DNA of 64,000 nt from Membranipora membranacea (lineage: Eukaryota > Bryozoa > Gymnolaemata > Cheilostomatida > Membraniporidae), in assembly GCA_914767715.1 (NCBI GenBank), contig OU612071.1, forward strand, positions 1,798,001-1,862,000. Reading direction: 5' to 3'. Shown here piece by piece: positions 43,610-54,502 of this stretch. Under the pieces are notes generated by a model, which was not told the DNA's origin, did not search any database, and saw only the letters and a program-made list of their open reading frames with translations. The translations under genes were made by a program, and so were the position numbers. Each line of letters starts with the position of its first letter. Positions within the stretch are counted from its first letter, which is position 1.

Positions 43610-45313
43610 GTGGATAGCTGGACATTTAAAATTTTATTTTACATGCTTTATTATTATTATTATTAGTTCTTCCCATCTCATCATTATTAGTAAATGTTCT
43701 AATTTTAACTCATACAAGCCATCTATGTAATTTTACATTGAAAATTTCCACAGTTAGTACCAATGGTTGGTATCACATGACCTACTATGCTTTTTTAACT
43801 AAACACAGTGGAATGAGTTCCTCCCAGTTAGTATTTTGCAGCTGAAGAACAAATAAGGTAATGATCGTCCAAATCCCTCCCCCCCCTCGATTTGTCTTGC
43901 AAGATAAATAGGGTTACTACATTGTCTATATCCCTTCCCTTCCCTGCCATTTGTCTGGCCAGATAAATAAGGCTACCATCTTTGTCCATAGCTCCACCCC
44001 CCCCCCCCCCCAAGGCCAGCCCCGAAGTCAGGCAGTGATATTTCCAGATGAGATAGAGTCGGCGTACTTGTTACCTTTCCCTCAGATAGAGTCGGCATAC
44101 TCGGTATATTCACAGGCAGACAGAGTCGGCATACTTGATACATTTCCACTTAGATAGAGTTGGCGTAATCGTGTTAGAGAGTCGGCGTACTCAGCATAAA
44201 TAGGCAAGGTACGTGGTTGCAGTGGCGCGTATCGCCGCCTTAGGGTAACCCCCCCCCCCTAAAATCCTCTACATGGTCCCCCCTTTGAATCCATCTGCCA
44301 GCCAAAGATGCAATTTAGTCAATTAATTCAACGATTCGAACCAACAACCGATGTACAAATGGAGGGCGAATGAGTAAAGAGAAACGCAGGGGTCATCAAC
44401 CTTTGTTCAATCAATAAAAAGTAGCAAGACAACATGGAACTGGGACTTGAATTTCTAAAAGATCAAAATATATATGCGTTGTCTAGGGAGACACAGCCTA
44501 TGAATCATCAGAAACTTTTTGTATTTATTTCCTGTTACTAGAATATCAGGCCATTGAACAACTTCACAAATGTTGTCAAATGCTTTAGATGGCTACTATC
44601 ATAAATATGACACCGCACTCTCCAAAGAACAGGTGATTGACACCCACTAGTTCTCAAAGACTTCTTTGTAGAGGATTTTGATGGGGTTACCCTAAGGCGG
44701 CGATACCCGCCACTGCAACCACGCACATTGCCTATTTATACTGAGTACGCCGACTCTCTAAAATGAGTACGGCGACTCTATCTGCCTGGAAATATACCGA
44801 GTACGGCGACTCTATCTGCCTGTGAATATACCGAGTACGACGACTCTAACGGAGGGGGGGTGACGAGTACGACGACTCTAACTGAAGGGGAAGGGGTAAC
44901 GAGTACGACGACTCTATCTTAGGGGGGGGGTAACGAGTACGACAATTATATCTGAGGTGGGGGTAACGAGTACGACAATTATATCTGAGGGGGGGGGGGG
45001 GGGGGTAACCAGTTCGTCGACTTTAACTGAGGGGGTGAGCTGCTACAAGTTTAAAAATATGAGGTGTTGCTTCTTAGGCTGCTGGATACTAACTGAAACT
45101 TATTCCACTGGTGTTTGGTTATAAAAGCATAGTGGGTCATGTGATACTATATGTGGAAATTTTCCATAGAAAATTCCACAGATGGCTTGTAATAGTTAAA
45201 AACGGTTTAAACTGGTTAAAATAAGAAAAGTTACTAAAATGATGACATGGGCAGATAACTAGTAATAATAAGAAAGCATGTAAAATGAAGTTTTAAATGT
45301 CCAGCTGTGGTGG
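43610..45313. mobile_element. 1.7-kb foldback (long inverted repeat) element
   Basis: Left arm 43610-44273 and right arm 44667-45313 are inverted copies, for example GTATCACATGACC / GGGTCATGTGATAC and TAGGGTAACCCC / GGGGTTACCCTA. The loop is about 390 bases. The inner arms are minisatellites with AGAGTCGGCGTAC / GTACGCCGACTCT units. Runs of C (43996-44011) and G (44989-45005) sit at mirrored positions. No gene seen, so it is non-autonomous. Confidence 0.85.
44740..45030. repeat. Minisatellite in the right arm of the foldback
   Basis: About eight units around GAGTACGACGACTCTATCTG with G-rich spacers of varying length. Confidence 0.8.
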
Positions 45314-47328
45314 AAAATCCCCCACAACTTGACAATCTTTTAATCATCAGTAAAAGATAGTAAAGTACAATATATAATGGTTTGGGCTAAGAATTTAGGA
45401 GGCGTCTGAATTAGAGATATGAGTATTTGTGAAAGTCATAATGCTTTATCTTTGCCAGTCTGGTATTTGGTTTGTGCTCACAATATACTGATATACTGCA
45501 ATATGAGGTCATGCTTCACCTGCCAATCTCCGCTGTTTGTCTATCCTGTTACAGGCAAAATATTTCATAGGCATCACCACCAGCCTTAGCATAGTCAGAA
45601 TTCTCCACTACATTTTTACACAACACTCTCAGGGCTTGATTCTGCGTAAACGTGTATTTGCCCCTCTTTGTCTGCCATTTCGACAGTATTTGTCAAAGTG
45701 TGCTTATTTTTATTTCTTTATTTTGGGGATGATTATTACTAGAGATAACATTGATAGCATATTCAGATAAAGGGCATATAGAGTAGGAGAAAGGCAAAAC
45801 AAACAAATTAAAGTGTAGACAAGTGCAGATGTATAATAAAAATCATCAAAGGGACAGTCTGAGGTTATAGAGAAGACAGCCCAATGGTGAAGCTCAAAGG
45901 TCAAATACAAGACACTCCAGCAAGGACGCACCGGATGGATTCCCTCAAAAGCTGTACTAATCGCAGCACCCAGACAGGGAGCCAGGCTCGTGGGCCCACA
46001 AAGTCTGATATTCTATCATCACAAACAACAAAAACCACATTCCCAGTTGAAATGACGCTCAATGGTTGAGACACGTGAAACATTCAAAAGATCATCTTGA
46101 GCGAGTTTCATTGTTGTTATGAGCCGTGGTTTAGTGATGTCCAACAAAATCCATTTAGCAAGGCGATCGCATTGATTGTGGATTTTTGACCTTGAATTCC
46201 AACACAAAAATTAACATTATAGAATTGGAATAGGAGTCTTTGCCTAACATAACATGATGCACCCTATAATTCCTTCCAGGTTTATCTGTTCCACTTAGAG
46301 AAAGTGATCGGTTGCCTGCACAGCAGATTCCCAGAAAATGATGTAAGAGTTTAAGACACAGCTAAATGTTTTGGTTGCCTGAATCTTATAGCTATCAAAA
46401 AAAGGATTTGAATGTTGCTTCAAATGTATTTTTTTCTTTGCAGTATTTGTTGTCTTATATTATCCAATTCTTTTTATATTATCTATTTTGACCATGTATT
46501 CCTTGTATTCCAATGGGAATGGATGAGGATCAGCGTAATAAATATGAGGTTTTCGTGGAGAGTTGTCTTTTCATGTCATAAGAGAGGACAAATTATGATC
46601 AACTTTGGTGTAGTGCATGATAAAAAAACACAGGGAAGACTGGTTGCTATCTTGCCAAATGAATGCATCTTAAGAACATTAAATTGCATGTTCCGGATTC
46701 ACAGACAGCTCAAAAATCAAAGTGCTGCTTTTGACCATCAACATATTTCCGCTGAGAATCTCACGGCCAGCACAGCATATAATGTTTCTGGTTTCATCAA
46801 TAATTATGCTGTTTTGTACATTGTTGAGCAGTTATTTGGTCCCGATTAGTAAAATGATAAGTGAATGAGATTTGGTGAGCAATGAATTCAATGCAGCCAT
46901 CTGCTAGTGCCACACATAGAAAACTGGCTCACAAAATGTCAGCATCGACAGAGTATGGAAGATAATATCCCTGAAAGACAGACTGAGCCATAGATTTCAA
47001 AATATTCTGGTCAGATCCAAACAGCCGTATGCTATATTTACCAAATCCAGTTAGTTCACTGGAGCATTGACCAATGACCTTAGGATGGACTGAACTGATA
47101 AGCAGGAAGTATCTTATCGTATTCCATAAGCAGGTATAAGTTATCAACCTGAGGTAAAGGGATAATGTTAAATACTACAGAGTACTTTTACCCTCAACTC
47201 TTGAAAGTCAGAAATTGCTGGAAAGGCTGGAAGTCTCTTACTTTTACATCAGCTTGAGAAGCCAAGTCTCCGGCCACTAATTCACAGCAGTTAATTTGTT
47301 TAAGTGTCAGCAGTATGATAACATTCAT
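45314..47328. other. Stretch without a recognised gene; one longer frame
   Basis: A plus-strand frame of about 145 codons (46412-46849, ending IVEQLFGPD) has no family I recognise and starts with a hydrophobic, T-rich stretch that looks like chance translation. An exon-like piece near 46280 (VYLFHLEKVIGCLHSRF) follows a CCAG acceptor. Either may be a decayed transposon fragment. Confidence 0.3.
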
Positions 47329-47410
47329 GCCAACTTGTACGCATAAAGCGTTTATGTGCGCTTATTTGACACTAATTGAGTTTTAAACGCAAAACGCTAG
47401 CTGAACGCAT
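47329..47410. repeat. 82-bp dispersed repeat, copy 2
   Basis: Partner of 26157-26238; same orientation, one difference. Here it is followed by ordinary sequence and not by the minisatellite. Confidence 0.9.
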
Positions 47411-47864
47411 TTATGGTTTTTAAAACACCTGTTCATCTAATTAGGTGATCAAAAACGCATCTTTAGTGTACTGTGCTTCAGCTTACTTGCATAATCTTGT
47501 CATTGTTGATAAATAGTCTGAACAAAGAGTAACTCCTTGGTCCAAAGCTCTGGTCTTGCATTCAGAAAACCATTGTGTTGACTTGATGTGGACATTTTAC
47601 CTGGTCAAGTCTTGCATGAGTGAACATACAACTTTTCTACAAGGAGAATTAAAAAGTTGCCCACCTCCTTGTTTGGATGGGTTAACCCAGATCTCCTGCC
47701 CCAGTTTAAAGGGCAACCAGGGTTTCAAACAACTTTTCATTGACTGCAAAGTGACCTAAACCGATTAGAACATTGGGAACATGAGTGGGACATAGAGTTC
47801 CATCCATCCAAGTTTCAACAAATAACATTCTCACGCAAACGCCAACCAACACAGATTGCAAGCA

Positions 47865-49684
47865 GATTTCAAGATAAGCCTAATTAAGCCGTTTTTTCCT
47901 GTTCTCTGTTGGTTAAAAAGTACCTAACTGGAGAGAGGACAATTCCGAGCATAGGCATAAATTCAACCTCCAGTTTGCATTATTTTTACTGCATGAAACT
48001 GATTCAGTGCATTCATTTCACATTCCCATAACCCATTTTACAGTGGATATAACTCGCATGTATGTATCGCAACACCGCCCTTATTGTTTTTGATGCCACT
48101 CATAATTATTGATGTTGGGCATAGAAGCTCTTCATATCCCTAATCACTGAAGTGGTTTTTGTGTCAGGGATAGTTGTGTAAAAACACTCATCCAATTTTG
48201 TTCTCATCAAAATCTCCTGCCTTTATCACAGGATTGACAGCATTATTGCTCACTGCTTTACTTTAGTTTAGTTTAGTTTAGTTCAAACGGTGCAAGATGC
48301 TGGTAGTAGCATTTCATTATCAACACTTTCGCCAGTGGCTGATAATGAAATGCTACTACCAGCTATCCCGCCACCGTTTGAGCGCTTAAACTATTACTGC
48401 GTATAAGTAATCAGACACCTTCTTATTTTCATGGCACAAAATTGTGTCCCATAATACATCTGATATCAAACCTCTGACCGTTAGTTAGGTTGCGCCGGGG
48501 TAGGCTGCACCTAAACGGTGCTCTGTGCTTTTAGCTGATTTCTCTGCTCAAATCTTGGACTATAACTCTTATAACATACTAGCGGATAGATCTTGACGCT
48601 GCGGATCCACTCATATATGTCAGATAAATATACTAGCTACAGCGGAGCAGATATACTCAATTTAAAAAAATGCAACAGCAATGGATTTCAAATTATCAAC
48701 AAAGAGATCTTAGACACTATATCTCAAACTAGTGCAATTAAAGGATTAGCCACTAACAGCAGACAATACACAATAACTGAGAATGGATTAAACTCAAAGA
48801 AAACTAAACGAGGCTGCAGAGCTGGTAAACATAAAACCAGACAACCCACTCAACAAACGACACCAGATCCAATACCTGCACTGATTGCTGAGAAAAGTTC
48901 ACAGAGCCATCCTGTCGTTCTATACACAAACTGCAGGTCACTTAATAATTGGAAACTTGATGAATTAACTCTATACACACACACCCATAAACCTGATATA
49001 ATCTGCCTGACTGAAACTTGGATTGATGAAATTGAAGAACAATCTGCAAACATTAATGGATTCAAAAGCTATTTCTGCAACCGTAAAAATCGCATTGGTG
49101 GAGGAGTTGCTATGTTCATCAATCAGAGCGTTACAACCAAAGTTATAGCCTCTCACTCAACCAAAACTGTGTCAGCACTCTGGGTCTTGACAAGTGTAGG
49201 ACATCATAGGCCCTACATTGTATGCAGCATTTATAACCCCCCTGGTGCAGACCAGGAGATAACACTAAAATATATCCAATCAACCATCCTCAAACGCACA
49301 ACTCCTAATATGTGGTGATTTCAACAGACTGCCAATAGATGAACTCGCTACTCAATTTGGACTTTCAAATGTAGTTAATTTCAACACTCGTTGAGATGCC
49401 ATCATGCTAGATGTTATTCTGACTGACATACCATCATACAAATACTGTGACGAACTGGCTCCGATCGCCAACAATGACCACTGCTGCATCCTGCTGCGGG
49501 GAGAGGGGAATCTCCCAAGCTGCTATGTCAAAAGACAAAAGAGGCTTGTAATCCGACCGCCCAAGCTTATGGTTCTGAAGGGATTAGCTGAACAGTCTTG
49601 GTCCTCAGTACTAAATACCCAGGATATAAACAGCAAAGTTCATTTAATGAACGAAACTACATCTAAGCTTCCTGACAATCACTA
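47865..49684 (+). pseudogene. LINE copy 1, 5' part with AP-type endonuclease
   Basis: About 160 bases at 47865-48022 match 62976-63138 and mark the 5' region of the element. The frame from 48593 holds an EEP endonuclease: VVLYTNCRSLNNWKLDEL, PDIICLTETWID, IGGGVAMFIN and YNPPGADQE. After a 19-base deletion (at 49294, relative to copy 2) the frame shifts to LICGDFNRLPIDEL and NNDHCCILL. The codon CGA-GGA of copy 2 is CGT-TGA here (49391-49396). EEP endonucleases nick target DNA for CR1/jockey-type LINEs. The frame ends at the insertion at 49685. Confidence 0.85.
48281..48383. repeat. Hairpin with 24-bp perfect arms
   Basis: GCTGGTAGTAGCATTTCATT... at 48299-48322 is perfectly inverted at 48340-48363 around a 17-base loop. 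An outer CAAACGGTG/CACCGTTTG pair flanks it. It lies in the LINE 5' region and may be a small inserted MITE. Confidence 0.9.
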
Positions 49685-49722
49685 CACACAGAAAAATGAT
49701 AGCGTTAGTTTGACGAACTGAA
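49685..49722 (+). repeat. Left terminal inverted repeat of the CACACAG element
   Basis: Pairs with 58003-58040; the first seven bases are identical and the rest imperfect. Confidence 0.75.
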
Positions 49723-50949
49723 AGTGTCATTATAATATTATCGTCATTTTGGCTTCAAACATAGTTCAAACATACTTCATTATGACGCCAAACTAACGAT
49801 ATGAATGTATCATTGAATTTTGATTTTCATGCAGCCTTTCATAAGTCAGACATCGTTATGTTAACGATTTGTTAAGATTATTGTTTTCTTAGCGTTAAAT
49901 ATTCGTTGATTAAGTTCCTTTCATAGAATTATGTTTACAATGTAGAAGGGGTATAGGCTGAGATGGCTATAAACTCATGAATGAAACTGGGACCATCTAA
50001 TTATACCAAACTCAATCAATTAAATGGCTGTTTGAACTTTGAGTAATCTACTGGCAAGACTAGCAACATGTACATAGATTGCTATTCCATTCACAGCTAT
50101 ATTCACCTTCTTTATACTGTAGGCAACAGTTTAGATAATGAAAGTTTTATGTATAGTCTCATAGAATAGAAATGATCCTCAGGGCGAAGAGATCCTGAAA
50201 GTCTCAGTTGGTCACTTCATTGCGTATCCAGCTGAAGTCTTCACAAAATTGTAGTTTGACCAAGGACTTAACTCCTTGTTTTGACCATACATGCAGGTAG
50301 TGGGTAAGTCAAATTTGCTTACACAATGCTTATACAGTTCATAATCAAATATTCGGTTTCGTAGGCGTGGTAGTAGCTATTAGAGTCTGTGCTGTAGAGG
50401 TGCCATCGGGACTCAACCTGGCCTAGCTCGCTGTTAATGTTTGCCAAATGTTGTTGTGTATAGTCTGGGCAGATACATGTGACTAAATTATCTGCAATCA
50501 AAGAGTTAGTCCTATGAATTGTTATCCTTTTGCCTCGACATAACCATTTTTTTCTCCCCGGTCGAGATCCAGTTATGCCAGCATACTGTTTTGTTGATAT
50601 TTTCGGGCTGTGGGCAACGACAGGTTCGAAAATTACCTGTAAAGAGAGCAATAACTCTGATTTTCTTCCTCTTGAACATTACAAGCCTATATATACATAT
50701 CCTACTAATATCACAATGCATTTTGGGAAAGTCTAAAATCTCGATGTATCACACCAATGACAGAGTTACCTTTTGTATGGACCAGAATTATTGTGGGCAT
50801 AGTGAAGAGGGGCCAAGAAGGCTTTAAGGTAAAAAGTAATTTAGTGAAATAGTTTAATTGCAGGAGTCAAGGCAATAGCGGCACAAAATTAAATCTGTTG
50901 CAGGGTCAATGAGATGAGGGCAAATTTAGACTTTTAAAGTGAGTCAGAG

Positions 50950-52135
50950 TGCATGAAACCATTAGCCAGCTTTTAGTTTAAAAAACCGATGAGGAATGAC
51001 TGGTGGTGTTGGGTCAGCTTACCTTTTCAGGTGCATCTTCCAGGTGTCTGTCACACGCCCATCTCTATAACTACACTAACCATTTCTGTTTCTTTCTCTG
51101 CACAGGGGCGTCTGAAAAAAAAATTAAATAACTCGCAGTCAATCTTAAACCATCTTCATTTCAAAATTTATGCGGTGTGGGCCTACATTTGTGTTGGAAT
51201 TACCTCCCGTGAAAAAGTTAAGACAAGAAAACTTTGTGATTAAAAAACTTTTAGGCCTATAATCATTCAACTACACTCAAAACAGTCAAAGAAATACTCT
51301 TACAAGACATCGCATAAAATATTTTCAAAATTTATCAGTTGCCAAATTGAGACAAGGGTCAGTGGCTGTCCAAGGTTTATTCACACTTTATCCGCAGGAC
51401 TCCAGAAAAATAGCGGATGAGTCTCTAATTGAGATCACCCTCAGGATAACATACTCTAGACACAAAATTAAATTGCAACAAGACAACTTTGAGATTAGAG
51501 AATTTTTAGGCCTATGATAATTCATCTACACTCAAAACAGGACATATATGTAGCTTGGGCAGGATGTCGGGGGTGGGTAGTGGGGAAAGGGGAACCCCGC
51601 TCCCCAACCAACCAACCCCGAAGGCCTGCCCAGGCTAACATGTATGCATGAATAAGATTAAATTTGATGTGAGATCCCCTCTAGCATTATGCATATCGAG
51701 ATGACTGACTTTCAAAGTTTATCAGTTGATGAATTGAAACAATGGCAAGTGGCTGTCCAGGGTTTATCCACACTTTATCCACAGGAGTCCAGACAAAATG
51801 GCAAATGCGTCTATAATAAAAACCACCCTCAGGATTATATACTCTAGACACAAATGAAAATCAGTGGCAGGGAGGATTGGAGGGGCCAGAGGAAAATTTT
51901 GTTTCGAATTCATCCTCGTCAGGCCTTGGCGAGGCATAGACGAGAGACTTTTCAAAGTGAGTCAACGGTGTACAAAATCATCAGGCAGTTTAACCTCACA
52001 AATTAGAAGGGGGATGACTGGTGTTGTTATGTCAGCTTACCTTTCCAGGTGCATCTTCCAGGTGTCTACCAAGAATCACTCTCCGTTACCACTTTCTATT
52101 TCTTTCTCTGAATGACGGCATCTGAAAAAAATTAA
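50950..52135. repeat. Interleaved diverged direct repeats
   Basis: Three modules occur twice: about 50960-51128 and 51985-52130 (CAGCTTACCTTTYCAGGTGC), 51331-51465 and 51717-51853 (GTGGCTGTCCA, ACTCTAGACACAAA), and 51225-51290 and 51480-51540 (TTTTAGGCCTAT). No protein was recognised in them; the first module contains a minus-strand donor-like CAGGTGC/TTACC pattern. Confidence 0.7.
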
Positions 52136-52139
52136 ATAA

Positions 52140-54502
52140 TAAATATTTTTAATAGCTGCAATTAATTAAACCTTAATTTTAAAACCCACATATGTTGTTA
52201 GCCAGCAGAGTCCATGTTCTATACTCTCAAAGAGTATGCATAAAAAATGTACTGACGGTTTTTTTAGTATTTTCGATCACTGTAATGTGTCATGAAATGA
52301 GCATTTGGTGGTAGGTATGATGCTACCTGACGTTATATTCTACATGTACAATTTTGAGACTCCGGTGTCACCATAAGTGGATAAGTCGACATCAAACAAA
52401 AGTGCTGACTTTATTGGTTAGAAAAGCATTCAGAATCTCTATTTCAGGATGACGTAGGGGCTTATCCTACATTTATCCAGTTACTATATTTTGCAGCGAT
52501 ATCTGTTGCTGATTCTTCCCCATAAAATACTTTTTAGAATTTTGCAACTTAAACTATTTCATAGGAGAAATCAGCATCAGATGTTTCAAGCAGGCATGCA
52601 TAGGCCTAGTATTTGCAATAATACAAACTCTGACCGCATTTCATGCTAAGTAAATGTAAGTAAGTAAACTTTTTTCCCACAAACAGTCAGCACTCATGTC
52701 TCTTTCTCACAGGATGGTCACAGAGGTTTGTAACTTGGACCTAAAGGTGTGATCATACATAAGAATCTACATCTTAGGATGCTTACACTCACAGCCCCTG
52801 CAATTCCTAACCCTCCATCTCCCAAAACCTAGATCAAGCTTGATCCAATTTCCCTGCATTTAGGTTTTGAGCCGGAGGCTCACCAGTATATTGGGAAAGA
52901 CCGGACTGCGAGCAAATTGGATCAAACCTGTTCTACTCAAACCCCACATCCTTTATTTGGGGTGAAATATATTTTACTCACAGTTTTCTAGGCTGTTTCA
53001 GTCACCAGTTACAATCGTCATGTCCCAGATAAATTCAAATCCTATGTTGACACTAGGCCCCTCACACCTTCAACAATTGACATAAAATCAGGATCATTTG
53101 ATAACGAGTCACTGGGTTAAGCTTGCGCCGACAGTGTTGGCAGACTTACAAAATCTAAAATAGAAAAGATGTGAGGTTCATAATCAGTCCAGTATTTATG
53201 GATGAGTTATCAACACCACGATGTTTAGTAAGAGGAAGCAAAAGTAAACATAATATAAAGGTTTTAACCCGGCCGACGAGAGACACTGTGAACTCTCACC
53301 CTCAAATCATGCAAGCTCTAAAGGTCAGCATATGGATCTGAGAGCAGATATTAATAATTGGCAGCTGATCTAGCATATTACGCTATCGAAGACAGTACTC
53401 CACAGTAGTACAACAGGGGTTAAATGAATAGCTTGAGTGACAGTACATGACAGTACATTTATATCAACAAAAGTGAAAAAGTCCATGCAAAGATGGTCAT
53501 GTACTGTACATGACCATCTCTGCATGGACTTTTTCACTTTGGTTGATAAAAATGATAAGAGATTACCAGTGACAGTTTAACAGTAGGCCTAAAACTGATT
53601 CCCCTAGGACAGTATCTTATCTTGGTGGGTGAGATTTATTTTGGATAGCAGTGAGTGTGATTGTGTAGCTCTTTTTTAGTTTTTACTATCACAACAAGAC
53701 TCACTCAAAGACCATCAAGAGGCATGAGACGGTCTGAGAAAAAATAACTCCTTGGTCTGGCAAGTCATTCAAGCTGGTTAGCAATAGAATAGTAAGGTAG
53801 GTGACAGTGTTGAATGATTGAGCCAATAAGTTCGCTCACCAGAACTAATGGGCAGTAACTATTTAGACTAATGGCTAATGCCAATTGGCCAGTCAGTAGT
53901 TTGTTAGTAGTAGCCAAGCCTAGGGAATAGTAGTGCTTTGTTGCTCCATTGATTTGTGCAGTTGCTAGTTAAGATGTTAATCTTTCACTCATTTTTCACC
54001 TACTAGGAATAACTCATTTCCCATACACTCAACTGTCTGCAGATGCTTATGAGTTGGAATAAATTTCTTTTCTCAGAATATTTTACTTCCAAATTCTTCT
54101 TCACAACAAATAAATGCAAAAAACGGACTCGCTACAATCTTCCCAAGGTTCCACTTCAACTTTTTGAATCAAATGAAAGAACCCCCTACTTCCTTCAATA
54201 AAATTACTAATTTTGGAATTAGGGCTATGACAGAGCGGAAAAGTTTGAATAAGTCTGAAATTGATAAACAGTCATCTTACTGCAATTTTATCCTGTTATT
54301 GCCTGCCTGATTTTCACATCACAAGTAAAAGAAGTAAAGATAATTATCTACAAAGTAGCAATACCAAAGGACTGCTGAATATATCCTAATTAACATGCAA
54401 GAAGAAGAAAACATTTCAATAATAATGATGAATATTATAAATAGATAAGATAGATGTATCTAGAGGATGACTACTAGCTAGTCTACTAGTACTATCAACA
54501 AC
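52140..54502. other. Non-coding interior of the CACACAG element
   Basis: No gene seen. The only clear structure is the near-perfect palindrome at 53462-53549. Confidence 0.45.
53462..53549. repeat. Near-perfect 88-bp palindrome
   Basis: Arms of about 43 bases meet around a single T at 53505 (CATGTAC-T-GTACATG). Only a few mismatches, such as CAAAGA/TCTCTG, were seen. Confidence 0.92.

Noticed and set aside
44318-44380. Second tRNA-like B box (GGTTCGAATCG on the minus strand) in the foldback loop
   Set aside because: No A box at the proper distance and no shared flank with the SINE copies.
46412-46849. 145-codon plus-strand frame
   Set aside because: No recognised family, low-complexity hydrophobic start and no splice or neighbour support; mentioned only in the description of that stretch.
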